Assembly: GCA_905221615.1 (NCBI GenBank)
Contig: CAJNDT010001280.1
Coordinates: 839,410-903,409, forward strand
DNA: 64,000 nucleotides
Direction of reading: 5' to 3'
Source of the DNA: Symbiodinium sp. CCMP2592
Lineage: Eukaryota > Sar > Dinophyceae > Suessiales > Symbiodiniaceae
The number at the start of each line of letters is the position of its first letter. The first letter of the stretch is position 1. This document shows positions 31,255 through 39,901 of this stretch, piece by piece. The position numbers were made by a program, and so were the translations under genes. The notes under the pieces are model-generated. The model ran no database searches and had not been told where the DNA came from. It was given only the letters and a program-made list of their open reading frames with translations.

Positions 31255-31398
31255 GGGTTTCCCAGAGACTCCAATATTAGGGACCCAAAAAAGCACATAA
31301 GCATAAGCATTTCATGGGGATATCCCTACCTTATTATTGGGCTTTATTATAAGGGGATATATATATATATATATATATACACGCTCGGTGCAGGGTTT
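31255..31398. mobile_element. HP18 element beside (TA)n, within an HP2 duplicate
   Basis: An HP2 left end (TTTCCCAGAGACTCCAATAT) is interrupted by HP18 (ATAAGCATTTCATGGGGATA...), then a TA run of about 12 units. The leading sequence CTCGGTGCAGGGTTTCCCAG is repeated at 31,383. Confidence 0.65.
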
Positions 31399-31727
31399 CC
31401 CAGAGACTCCAATACCCCTTAATTAGGGAATGTTCCTTAGGGTTTAGGGTTTAGGGGTTTAGCGTTTAGGGTTTTGGGATCCTATTATAGTTTAAAATGT
31501 ATATTCCTGAATTAAGGGAGGGTTCCATGAGACCCCAATACCCCTTAATTACCTCAACCCCACGTAACCTACCGTTTTTAGTGTTCCCTAGTATGATTTC
31601 TTTATATCAGTCCTTAAAAAGGTAGGTTACGCGGGGTTAAGGTAGGGAATATTCCTTAAATCAGATTGGGGGTCCAATTTTATTTTACGGTACATTCCTT
31701 AAATTAAGGGATATTGGAGTCTCTGGG
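31395..31727. mobile_element. Nest of HP2 elements containing an HP5 insertion
   Basis: Two partly overlapping HP2 copies (31,400-31,530 and 31,531-31,727). The first has a TTTAGGG run in its loop. The second is split by a 91-bp HP5 element. Confidence 0.82.
31552..31642. mobile_element. HP5 inserted in HP2, TA duplication
   Basis: Element ends CCTCAACCCCACGTAACCTA / GCGGGGTTAAGG. TA flanks (31,550-31,551 and 31,643-31,644) sit in the HP2 context CCCCTTAAT-TA-GGGAAT. The unoccupied form CCCCTTAATTAGGGAAT, with one TA, is present at 31,406, giving an internal empty-site comparison. Confidence 0.93.
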
Positions 31728-31819
31728 TTCAAGGGCAGTTTAAGGGTTTAGGTTTGGGTGTTCAGGGTTTCGGTGACTTTAAGGTTTCTGTCTTATTGAT
31801 AAGACTAGGGTTTCCTCAC

Positions 31820-31938
31820 CGAGAGAGCCCAAGGGGCCCCTTAATTAAGAGATATAGCTTAAATCATAATATGAAGCCCTATATAATTTAAGCCATATTC
31901 CTTAATTAAGGGGTATTGGGCTCTCGGGGTAAAGGGTT
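31820..31938. mobile_element. HP2b hairpin element
   Basis: CGAGAGAGCCCAAGGGGCCC and GGGGTATTGGGCTCTCGGG around TCATAATATGAAGCCCTATA. Reverse orientation to 6,876. Confidence 0.88.
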
Positions 31939-32045
31939 CCTGAAAGGGGTCTATAACAGGACTTAGGCTTCACGGGATTTCGAGGTTTGTTTTGTTGGTT
32001 TTCCTCTGGGTGTTTATATGTTGTGCTGTGGTTTTATAGAGTTTG

Positions 32046-32128
32046 CAGAGGAGCCCCGACCCTATAATAGTGACTAGAAGGATTATATTTGGGCCCTTCT
32101 TTTACAGGGTGGGGGCCCCTTCTAAGGT
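32046..32128. mobile_element. HP15 element, short form
   Basis: AGGAGCCCCGACCCTATAAT and TTACAGGGTGGGGGCCCCTT; lacks most of the interior of the 19,385 copy. Confidence 0.65.
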
Positions 32129-32267
32129 TTACGGTTGTATTATTGGGGGGCTGTTTCGGGTTCAAGGTTCTAGGGCCCACTCAGGGCCCAGGGCACATTC
32201 GGGTCGCCTTGTAAGGTCCCCGGAGCACCGCCCCACCATTGAGGGCCACACACCGGTCTATTCCCTA

Positions 32268-32366
32268 AGGGTCCAAGTACCCAAATAGTAGGGTTTCAAG
32301 GTCCCAAAACCATTCAGAGTATGGATTTTGGGACCTAAAACCCTACTATTTGGGTACTTGGACCCT
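32268..32366. mobile_element. HP17 perfect hairpin
   Basis: AGGGTCCAAGTACCCAAATA...TATTTGGGTACTTGGACCCT: about 30-bp perfect arms, then a second pair GGTCCCAAAA/TTTTGGGACC. Single copy in the window. Confidence 0.85.
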
Positions 32367-32369
32367 CTG

Positions 32370-32680
32370 GGATTGGGATCCGAGCCCGGTGCACACTCCC
32401 AGGGCGTGCAGAGGTCTCGAATCAGCAGATCCCCACAACACGGCTCCACACATCGCCCTGTAAAACAAGCCCCTTACAGAATCCGCCCCAAACCGCTACG
32501 CCCGAAACTCTGAACCCTCAGCTTTACACCGTCTTTACAGAAACGCCCCGGGCCCAAAGGTAAGCATAAGCTATTGAAAACAACCTCCGCATAAAGAAGT
32601 TATCTTCAAAAGTTGCTTATGTTCAGGTGTTGTGTTGGCTCCGACCTCCCTAAGAACAGAAAGTCTTAAACCCTAACAAA
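32370..32680. other. No recognised gene
   Basis: Unremarkable sequence; small frames only. Confidence 0.4.
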
Positions 32681-32683
32681 CCT

Positions 32684-32773
32684 AGACCCTCCATCTACCC
32701 TCTATTAGACCCTCAATGCCCCTTATTTGGGTCCATATACCCCTATTTGAGGGTACAGGGAGGGTCCTGGAAC
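32684..32773. mobile_element. HP13 hairpin element
   Basis: CTAGACCCTCCATCTACCC...GGGTACAGGGAGGGTCCTGG; loop TATTTGGGTCCATATACCCC. Confidence 0.75.
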
Positions 32774-32794
32774 CCTTCAACCCCCTCAGAAGCC

Positions 32795-32925
32795 GAAAGC
32801 CCTAAACCCAAAAAGCTAAACCCTAAACCCTAAACCCCTAAACCCAAAAAGCTAAACCCTAAACCCTAAACCCCTAAACCCAAAAAGCTAAACCCTAAAC
32901 CCCTAAACCCCAAAAGCCCTTCAAA
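32795..32925. repeat. CCCTAAA array with AAAAAGCTAAACC inserts
   Basis: A higher-order unit of telomere heptamers plus CCCAAAAAGCTAAACC repeated three times (about 44 bp each). Confidence 0.88.
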
Positions 32926-32951
32926 CCAAAGCCGAAGTTTCCTTCAGAAGG

Positions 32952-33002
32952 CGGGCGATCGTATCATCGGACTTTTGGGCTTGCCCTCGGGCTTCTGGGC
33001 CC
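32952..33002 (+). other. Exon-like island
   Basis: After TTTCCTTCAG, codons KAGDRIIGLLGLPSGFWAQ. The pyrimidine-rich acceptor is good. It is sandwiched between a CCCTAAA array and a TTTAGGG array in inverted orientation. Confidence 0.35.
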
Positions 33003-33009
33003 AACTACG

Positions 33010-33165
33010 GTTTGGGGGTTTAGGGCTCAGGGGGTTTAGGGTTCAGGGGGTTTAGGGTTCAGGGGGTTTAGGGTTTAGGGTTCAGGGGGTTTAGGGTTTA
33101 AGGTTTAGGGTTCAGGGGATTTAGGGTTTAGGGTTTTAGGGTATAGGGTTTAGGGTTAAGGAACT
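33010..33165. repeat. TTTAGGG / TTCAGGGGG array
   Basis: GGGTTTAGGGTTCAGGGG units, five or more copies, opposite strand sense to the array at 32,795. Confidence 0.88.
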
Positions 33166-33175
33166 AGAACTTAGT

Positions 33176-33272
33176 AGCTGAGTGGGTAGCCTTTAACCTT
33201 TTGGGGTTTGTATAAGCCTACCAAAATTCAAGAGGTTATATAACCTTTTGGGGGCTAGGGTACTCAGCCTCT
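33176..33272. mobile_element. Unnamed hairpin
   Basis: GCTGAGTGGGTAGCC at the left and GGCTAGGGTACTCAGCC at the right, with two direct copies of AACCTTTTGGGG inside. Confidence 0.55.
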
Positions 33273-33511
33273 AAGAGAAAGCGGGTTTCTTTTTGCTGAA
33301 AGCTCTTGGGGATTTTGGATGTAGACTTTTCGGGTTGATCCTTCTTCTGTAATACCACATTACTACAGTCTGTGGGTTCTTAGAAGTCCGTACTACTCTG
33401 AAGTGTTTCTTTGGGACAAGTTCTGGGGCCTTGTAAAGAACCGTTTACATAATACTGCCTGTCACCAACCATGCTTGCTGCGCTTCGATGATCACTGTTT
33501 TTGAGTTTCTT

Positions 33512-33631
33512 CCCAGACCCCCGGGAGGATCCAAAAAGTAGATCCCTTAATGGGGTTCCTAGAAAGTACCCTTAGTAGTATAGGGCCCCAAATAAGGAGA
33601 TCTACTTTCTCGATCCTCCCGGGGGTCTGGG
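33512..33631. mobile_element. HP16 hairpin
   Basis: CCCAGACCCCCGGGAGGATC and GATCCTCCCGGGGGTCTGGG form a perfect 20-bp terminal stem, then AAAAAGTAGATC/GATCTACTTTCT. Single copy here. Confidence 0.88.
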
Positions 33632-33665
33632 TTCTTGTGTTTCTGGACTGGCCGTCATTTAGACA

Positions 33666-33773
33666 CATGGGAGTTTCAGAAAATTAGGGGTCCCCTTATT
33701 TTGGGGTCCTTATAATAAGATCCTACTATTTAGGGTACTATATTAAGGTCCCCTATTTTCGGAAACTCCCACA
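33666..33773. mobile_element. HP3 hairpin element
   Basis: TGGGAGTTTCAGAAAATTAG and CTATTTTCGGAAACTCCCA; loop AGATCCTACTATTTAGGG. Confidence 0.87.
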
Positions 33774-33774
33774 T

Positions 33775-34705
33775 TGACACGCAAGGCTCTCCAATTCAGT
33801 GCGTGGCCGTGACGAGTGCCTTACTATAGAGGTCTGAGTATTCGGCAGTACTATCCCTTCAGAATCCTTACACAGTCTTTGTCATAGGTCCCCACCCAAA
33901 GCCTTGATCTAGTTTTCGTGAGAGTGTTAAATTTGGAAGGATTTCTACACCGGTGTCGGAGTCCATTCGTGGTTGCTTGAGTCTCGAGTCTATCTGTCAC
34001 CCCGGGCCCTACAGGTGTTATGAGACCGGAATTCTAGGGCGAACAGCGGCGAACCGTCAAAACAGATTTCCAGGTGCAGCCTATCAGATGGATTCGTTCG
34101 AGACCGGGATTCCCGAAACCACCTTATTTGGGGGCATTAGGTGCGTGCAAACCAAGAAGCCTCAAAACCCCTGAGTGTTTGTACAGTAGTCAAAGTCCCA
34201 GACAAAAAGCACCCGCCCAGTATAGAACATATAAGATCCGCAGGATGGTTGTTGTTAGGAGTAGTCTGGGAACCTACTTTGCGAATCCCCCCGCCCCTCC
34301 ACCCATCCCGCTGCACCCTAATAATGCTGTTCAAGCGGTTGGTTCAGGGCCAAAACTGAGGTTTAACACAGGCTTTGCGCTTTTTTGGCTGCATGGTCTA
34401 GTAGTGCCCTCATTCCCTCTGTATCTTTTGGTCTCCTTATTCAGGTACCCTTCTGTTTACGGGCGTACTTGGGGAGTCTAGCGTATTTCTTCCTATTACC
34501 CGGTACCATATCCCTGATTTTATCCAATCTGAGGGTCTCGACAACCTGAACTGCGGATTCGTTTGTGATGCTGCTTGTTCTGGCTATGGCAATTTGTCCT
34601 TCCCTGCTTTCAAGTTTCGTTTGCCGAATATGATCAGTGCCGTGCATTGTTCTTCTGTTGCTTCTTATGACAGTCCCGGAAAAGCTAGTTTAGCCTCTCA
34701 ATGTG
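33775..34705. other. No recognised gene
   Basis: Longer frames (135 codons at 34,074-34,481) exist but show no domain. The composition shifts toward coding-like DNA from about 34,540. It may hold 5' exons or the promoter of the downstream gene. Confidence 0.35.
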
Positions 34706-34710
34706 GATGT

Positions 34711-34771
34711 GGACAAGCACGGCATCGGCGACCTCGTCGTTGACACGACAGGTGGTCCCTGCATGTTTTTG
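34711..34771 (+). other. Exon-like island upstream of the membrane-protein gene
   Basis: Codons NVDVDKHGIGDLVVDTT end at GACACGACAG|GTGGTCCC, a GT donor. It could be a 5' exon of the next gene, the last exon of an upstream gene, or part of the DNA into which a retrocopy inserted. Confidence 0.3.
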
Positions 34772-34808
34772 CGGGTGAGCAGGTGCCGATGCGTCTGCGA
34801 GCACATTC

Positions 34809-34825
34809 CCGCAGCCATTTTGGCT
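34809..34825 (+). promoter_or_regulatory. Relic of the dinoflagellate spliced leader
   Basis: CCGCAGCCATTTTGGCT differs at one base from positions 2-18 of the trans-spliced leader on dinoflagellate mRNAs (CCGTAGCCATTTTGGCT, from established knowledge). It lies 29 bases before the start codon of the downstream gene, on the same strand. Internal leader relics are known marks of mRNAs that were reverse-transcribed and reinserted. The last four leader bases are not preserved. Confidence 0.65.
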
Positions 34826-34854
34826 GTAATCTTGTGTTCACAGAGGGAGATGCA

Positions 34855-35532
34855 ATGTCAGAGGGTTCCCACAAGGTCTTTGCGACTCATGCCATCAATC
34901 AGTTCATTTCCGCTGTTTGGCCACGACGGCCCGGAGGATACTTCGCAGTCTGTTTGGTGAATGCCACAGCAGCAGCTGTGCTGTTTCCGAGACAGGCTGA
35001 CCTTGACTGTGCCGAGAATGTGGCCGGGATCCATGTCCTAGACAGATTCGCGTTCGTGTACCTGCAGCTGTCGAGTTTGGGCGCTGGCTGTGCAGCAGCC
35101 TTCTTGCGAAAGAGGGCTGCTGGTGCAGATATTGGAAGAACAGCTTGCGCCATTGGGATCCTCTGGATTGAGTCTTTGGTGGCTTCAATGACTCTATCTA
35201 TCGATATGCTTGACTGCAGATGGGGCGGCTTTCCAGAAGCCGTTGAGGTTTCCATCCTATGCTGCAGGCTAGTGCTGTTTGGGACATGTTCTTACATGAT
35301 TAATGTAGCCATGGGACATCGACTTCAGCGCTTGGAACAAACCTCGAATCGACACTTTTGCTTTTCTTGTTTTGGCTTCCTCCGCAAAGTGGCATTTGCC
35401 GCGCCGACAGTAGTTGTTGTTGTGCGGTGGTTCGTTGACGCCAAGTTTGGGAAGACGGAGGGAAGTTTCATGCAAGTGGTGGTGGAACTCGTCCAGCTTG
35501 CTTGGGCTTGCCATCTGGTGATAGGCATGCTG
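34855..35532 (+). CDS. Multi-TM protein with soluble C-terminal domain, exon 1
   Basis: Encodes residues 1-226 of a predicted 677-residue protein, starting MSEGSHKVFATHAINQF. I chose this ATG because it is the first in frame after the spliced-leader relic; the ATG at 34,850 is out of frame. At least five hydrophobic segments are visible (near residues 28-45, 65-85, 98-120, 130-155 and 180-200), then a sixth that crosses the exon junction (ACHLVIGML | VVGLLFSLVL). The proposed donor, ATGCTG|GTAATC, falls at a codon boundary and joins in frame to the acceptor CTGCAG at 36,078. Without splicing the frame runs on 33 codons to a stop at 35,631. Function is unknown; the topology suggests an integral membrane receptor-, channel- or sensor-like protein. 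The intronless body of exon 1 after a leader relic fits a retrocopy origin. Confidence 0.65.
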
Positions 35533-36078
35533 GTAATCTGCGCCATTGCCCGTTCCTTTGTCATGTTTTGTACCATTTTACATTCTTTTGGGTCCTTAAA
35601 CTTAAGAAGGAATAATAATGTACATGTTTAACACTATCCCAACCATGAACTATATAAACCCTAAACTCTAAACCGTATAGGTTCCTTCTGGATGTTGCGG
35701 GAGGTCTCGCGCCTTGCGGATACCGACATGCCAGTCACTGCCAGAGCTCACTTCAGAAGAGCTCGCAGGCTTCTAGAGACTCCAATAGGGTTTAGGGATT
35801 AGGGTTTAGGGTTTATGCCAATGCCCTTTAATTCATGGGATTTTTTGTGGTCCTATTGTAATATAAGGTATGTTCCTTTTATATGATTAAGGGATAATAG
35901 AAGCATGATCGGCATCTATGAGGGCTCCTTTAAGGGATCTGTAATGGTTCCTTTAAGAGTTTAGGATTTAAGCTTTTGGCTACCATACTAGGGGTCTATA
36001 GTAAATGAGATGATTTCCTTTTTATGGTAACTTAAAGTAAAGCCCCTTTAACAAGAACCCAGGCTTCTTGCTCTGCAG
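35533..36078 (+). other. Predicted intron, 546 bp
   Basis: GTAATCTGCG...CTTGCTCTGCAG, phase 0. It contains telomere-type words (TTTAGGGTTTAGGG at about 35,795), a CTATATAAACCC motif, the 25-bp dispersed word (TTTAAGGGATCTGTAATGG) and HP2-like TTAATTCATGGG sequence, that is, the same repeats as the gene-poor left half. This supports the reading that such repeats populate introns. If the gene began as a retrocopy, this intron was gained later. Confidence 0.55.
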
Positions 36079-37434
36079 GTGGTGGGCTTGTTATTTAGCC
36101 TCGTTCTCACGGCTTCGGCACTTCCAGCCATACTTGCAAGTTGTTTGCTCTACACGTCGGTGTTTCAAACGACTGCGATCTATTGGTTTGACTTTTTGCG
36201 GCATTGGATTCGGAATATTGGGACTGGCTGTCGTTTTGAAGCTCGTGCAGCAGGACTTGTTGTCCTTCAAGCCGCTGATGTCCTAGGGATGGCCCTGACC
36301 TTGCTGCTCTTGTCCGGAAGTCATAGGCTAATATCAGACAAGAAGCCATCTAGCTGCACCTGCCCCGCAGAGGCCGCGGATGAGCATGATCACAAAACAC
36401 TGGCAGAGGAAACCGAGTGGGGTAGCGAATGGAAAGCAAAGGTTGCTGAACTGTCCTTGAGGGGCATGACGTTGCGCAGCCTGCTGGATTTCTACCAGGA
36501 GCACCTCTACTCCATGCCAGACTGGCAGTATGTTCCTGCGGAACACAAGACCAGAGACGTGGTTCGCAGGGCAATCATTCCCCTCACTAGATCTAGCGAA
36601 TCCTCTTTCGCCGCTTCAGCTTTCAATCGGGACGGCGCTCAAAGGCCCCATGTCATGGTGACGCACAGTTGGGGGAACTGCTTTCGCGATCTGCTAGCAG
36701 CCGTCGTCTCCGATGCCTTAAAGGAAAGCAGCTTCGGATTGGTAGCAAACTTGCTGCAAGAAGATCCCGCTTTCCTGCGTGAGATTCTCGCAAGATGCAG
36801 CTGCCTCGATGACACGTATTGGATTTGTGCATTTGCCGTGAACCAGCATCTGAGCATATGCCACAGCAATCCTTTCGACCGCGACCCCCTCACCCAGGAG
36901 CTCCACCCCGTCTGTCAGTGCAGCTGCGTGAATATCATTGATCCGGACGGCCGAAGCTCTAGCTCAGAGATCAACAAGTTTGATGACATGATGTACCACC
37001 TTGCCGCGGTAGGGGGCTGCAGGCAAGTCATTGCAGTTGATCAAGCTCTTGACCTATTTCAGCGTGCATGGTGTGTCGCCGAAATAGCAGAAGCCAAGCG
37101 TCTGCGACTGACTCAGGTATTGAAGCTCAAATCCAAAGCCACTGTCACACAACATGCGAACGCTCTAGAGAACTTGGATGTTCGGAGCATGCATGCATCC
37201 TCCGACACGGACAAAGACTTCATTCTCAACAAAATAGTTCAAAATAGCAAGAGTATCGACCAGTTCAACCAAGAGCTGCGATTGCTGATTCTTGATCCGA
37301 AGTCCGGTCTCCTCGCATCCTGGCATGCGATGGACAGTCTGCAACAACTTGGAGAAGCCGGCCGGTTGATTCGATGGGGGCTTGCTGATGCAGGCACTGG
37401 GAAAGTGTGGAAAGCATGGGAAACCCATGAATGA
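36079..37434 (+). CDS. Multi-TM protein with THSWGN/RAWCVAEI domain, exon 2
   Basis: Encodes residues 227-677 after the CTCTGCAG acceptor and ends at TGA. It opens with two or three more hydrophobic segments (to about residue 300), a Cys/Asp/Glu-rich linker, then a soluble domain: HVMVTHSWGNCFRDLLAAVV at about residue 417, DDTYWICAFAVNQHLS at about 475, and QRAWCVAEIAEAKRLRL at about 555, with an NKIVQNSKSIDQFNQ-type helix near the end. The THSWG...W-C-F-NQ...R-A-W-C-x-x-E pattern recurs, from memory, in many dinoflagellate and algal proteins and loosely recalls TIR-like folds (a conserved acidic residue after WC). That assignment is tentative and no enzymatic role is claimed. The join to exon 1 is inferred from frame and splice consensus only. 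Confidence 0.65.
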   Translation: MVGLLFSLVLTASALPAILASCLLYTSVFQTTAIYWFDFLRHWIRNIGTGCRFEARAAGLVVLQAADVLGMALTLLLLSGSHRLISDKKPSSCTCPAEAADEHDHKTLAEETEWGSEWKAKVAELSLRGMTLRSLLDFYQEHLYSMPDWQYVPAEHKTRDVVRRAIIPLTRSSESSFAASAFNRDGAQRPHVMVTHSWGNCFRDLLAAVVSDALKESSFGLVANLLQEDPAFLREILARCSCLDDTYWICAFAVNQHLSICHSNPFDRDPLTQELHPVCQCSCVNIIDPDGRSSSSEINKFDDMMYHLAAVGGCRQVIAVDQALDLFQRAWCVAEIAEAKRLRLTQVLKLKSKATVTQHANALENLDVRSMHASSDTDKDFILNKIVQNSKSIDQFNQELRLLILDPKSGLLASWHAMDSLQQLGEAGRLIRWGLADAGTGKVWKAWETHE

Positions 37435-37606
37435 TCCCTCTTCTCAGCATCTCGAGTTTTTTGCACATCCCCAAAGAGGCATGTCGCATATGGGGTCCTC
37501 GGAGCAGATGGTACAGCGCATCAGGGCCACCGTGACCATTCTGTACAGGCATGGTCTGATAGCAGAGCCCTCTTGAAAGCTCCCCTGGACCTTGGTGTTG
37601 ATGCAT

Positions 37607-37705
37607 GCATACTATAGGGGCCTAAATAATTACCAATGCTGTTTTTTGGGAGGGGTCCTTATGGCCCAATACCCGATTCTAGTTATTAAGGCCCCTATAC
37701 AGCTG
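37607..37705. mobile_element. HP8 hairpin element
   Basis: ACTATAGGGGCCTAAATAAT and ATTAAGGCCCCTATA with inner pair TAATTACCA/TAGTTATT. It lies 170 bp after the stop of the membrane-protein gene. Confidence 0.75.
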
Positions 37706-37894
37706 CCTCCTGTTCTTGTAGTGCCACCCTGCGCTACAGACGGCTTTTGGAGAGGCATGCTTATGAATTTGTCGCACCACCGTTGTCATGACTGCCAGGA
37801 GCACGCAGCAAATGCAGCTGAAGGCATCTGCCTATAAGAAACTGATGTGGAAATGCATGGCCTTCCGTGCGCCGGACACATCCCCTCTACCCTA

Positions 37895-37997
37895 AATTCC
37901 TGGGTTGTCCTTTGGGATCTTTTTTAATTTTCCCTACTATTTTGTAGAGAACCATAATAGTAAATAATTTTCAAAGGGCGTAAGGGACAACTCAGAT
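37895..37997. mobile_element. HP14 hairpin element
   Basis: CCTGGGTTGTCCTTTGGGAT and AGGGACAACTCAG around TACTATTTTGTAGAGAACCA. The second copy is at 49,626, same orientation. Confidence 0.85.
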
Positions 37998-38043
37998 TCC
38001 TAAATGCCTGAACTTTCCAAGACGTGCTGCTTCGAACATAGCA

Positions 38044-38100
38044 GGTCATTGGCTACATCAACGACACCGACTACGGCAGCTACGAGGGCATACTGCGAAG
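38044..38100 (+). other. Exon-like island
   Basis: After GAACATAGCAG, codons read VIGYINDTDYGSYEGILRS followed by TAA and then CCCTAAA-type words. Good acceptor and coding-like composition. Could be a terminal exon. Product unknown. Confidence 0.4.
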
Positions 38101-38185
38101 CTAAACCCCCAAACCGCCCAAAAACCCTAAACCGTTAAACCCCAAACCGCCCCCCACAGGATTCTCGACTCCAAGAGCCCCCAAA

Positions 38186-38433
38186 GACCCAGAGACTCCA
38201 ATATCCCTTACTTAAGGAATATACCTTAAATTATAATAGGATCCCTAATATGATTTAAGGAAGATTCCCTAATTAAGGGGTACTTGGAGGGTCGGGGGAC
38301 TTAGTAAGTAGGTAGTAAGTAGACTTATAAGTACCCTAAAAGGGACCCTAATTGGGGTTATGGTACTTATAAGCCCCTAAAATAACCCAGTTACTAAGTC
38401 CCCCGACCCTCCAAGTATTGGAGTCTCTGGGGA
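38186..38433. mobile_element. HP2 element split by HP6
   Basis: HP2 ends CCCAGAGACTCCAATATCCC and TATTGGAGTCTCTGGGG are separated by a 133-bp HP6 insertion at the right arm. Rejoining across one TA gives the arm seen intact at 51,650. Confidence 0.93.
38283..38415. mobile_element. HP6 inserted in HP2, TA duplication
   Basis: CTTGGAGGGTCGGGGGACTT...AAGTCCCCCGACCCTCCAAG with TA at 38,281-38,282 and 38,416-38,417. The empty site AATTAAGGGGTATTGGAG exists at 51,651. The body is the reverse complement of the free-standing HP6 at 29,162, close to identical. Confidence 0.94.
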
Positions 38434-38526
38434 CCAGACCCTGGGGCGCCGCCCCGCGCCCGGCAGCTCTCCGCGCGCGAGCCGGGTGCCAAGCTGACTA
38501 CGAGGCGGGCATCGGGGGTTGAACCA

Positions 38527-38722
38527 TGTGGGAGTTTCCGAAAGTTAGGGGTACCTTTAAAGGGATCCTTAAAGGGATCTATAAGAGTTCCATAATGAAA
38601 GGGTTTAGGGTTTGGAGTTTCCGAAAAATAGGGGTATGTGATTTATAGGGGTCCTTGCAATGAGGATCCTACTATTTAGGGCACTATAGTAGGGTCTCCC
38701 ATTCTCGGAAACTCCCATGTTG
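38527..38722. mobile_element. HP3 element with inserted 25-bp words and duplicate arm
   Basis: Left arm GTGGGAGTTTCCGAAAGTTA is followed by the AAGGGATCTATAAG word and a TTTAGGG, then a second left arm GGAGTTTCCGAAAAATAGG and a normal right end CTCGGAAACTCCCA. A composite of one truncated and one full copy. Confidence 0.75.
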
Positions 38723-39344
38723 AGGCAGAAGTTGCTATGAGCAGAACCACGGCTAGTTCATTTCATTTCAATGCGGACTTTGGGTCTTGCCTCGGAGTCT
38801 TTTGGCTTGAGGGTCTGTTTGACTTATAGACTTTTCCCCTACGGGATTCAGGGCTTATATATCTTATTGGCAAGGAATAGGGCCCTTTACTTAGTAATTA
38901 TAGTGTTAAGTTTCAGGGTTTCGTAAGGGTTCATGAACTTGTTTATGACGATGTAGACCCTGATTTATACACTCCTTCTCCCGAATAAGATCACGGTAAG
39001 AACGCCGAGCCTCTGAAGCCTGTGGGGATACTAATCAGGGGCTGCATGAGTCACCTGAGTGGGTCTGGGAGTTCGGGGTCTGTCGTGTCGGGTTTGGGTT
39101 AGAAGGGCCCCCAGAGGAATAAAAAACCGGTGGAAGACTGCATACCTGCATACGGAATCCTTCGACGGAGCAACCCTTAAACCCGAACCGAAACGAAGGC
39201 CGCGAAGTCTTAAACTCAGAATGAATACTCAATACATCAAGTGACAGACGACCTTGTAAAGCCTTAAAACGGTCACCTTGAGCCCCTCGCCTCCGGCAAG
39301 AAGGCGCTTCCAGCACAAGTCTTTCAAGGCAAATATGAGACTCC
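38723..39344. other. No recognised gene
   Basis: No repeat family or coding segment that I can support. Confidence 0.4.
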
Positions 39345-39436
39345 TCCTAGACCCTCCATCTGCCCTCTATAGACCCTAAGTACCCGTTATCTGGGACCAT
39401 ATACCCCTATGTGAGGGTACAAGGAGGGGTCCTGGC
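39345..39436. mobile_element. HP13 hairpin element
   Basis: CTAGACCCTCCATCTGCCC...GGTACAAGGAGGGGTCCTGG; same orientation as 32,684, with loop ATCTGGGACCATATACCCC. Confidence 0.75.
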
Positions 39437-39454
39437 TGTAAGTCACCCAGAAAC

Positions 39455-39563
39455 CCAGAGACTCCAATATCCCTGAATTAAGGAATATTCCTTAAATCAT
39501 ATTAGGGATCCTACTATAATTTAAGGTAAATTCCTTAATTAAGGGATATTGGAGTCTCTGGGA
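39455..39563. mobile_element. HP2 hairpin element
   Basis: CCAGAGACTCCAATATCCC and GGGATATTGGAGTCTCTGG: perfect ends, core CATATTAGGGATCCTACTAT. Confidence 0.9.
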
Positions 39564-39896
39564 ACCCCATCTTGACTGAAGCTTGCAGGCTGCAGGCAGG
39601 CCACACACCCGACAAAGCTGCGTCAGGTGTTTTTGGTTACGGCCCTGTAAGGACCCTGGAAACCCGAAGCCCTAACCCAAGCCCTATGTTCCTGAAGTCA
39701 GAATCAGGAACCATATTCAAACCCCTAAAACACCGGACAGCCCCAAAGAGTCTGCACGGGTTTGGGGAGTCTCTGATCAAACCGATAGAGTCCACCCCAA
39801 ACCAACCCAATAAAAACCCTACAGCGCCTTATTACTCCCTGAACAAATCCTATAAGCCCTTATCAGCCTTATGAAATCCCCTCACAAAGCCCTTAA
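39564..39896. other. No recognised gene
   Basis: Left flank of the Copia insertion. A 100-codon plus frame (39,572-39,874) has no domain I recognise. Confidence 0.4.
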
Positions 39897-39901
39897 AGGT
39901 C
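39897..39901. other. Target-site duplication, left (AGGTC)
   Basis: AGGTC immediately before the LTR; repeated immediately after the other LTR at 49,341-49,345. Five bp is normal for Ty1/Copia integrase. Confidence 0.95.
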
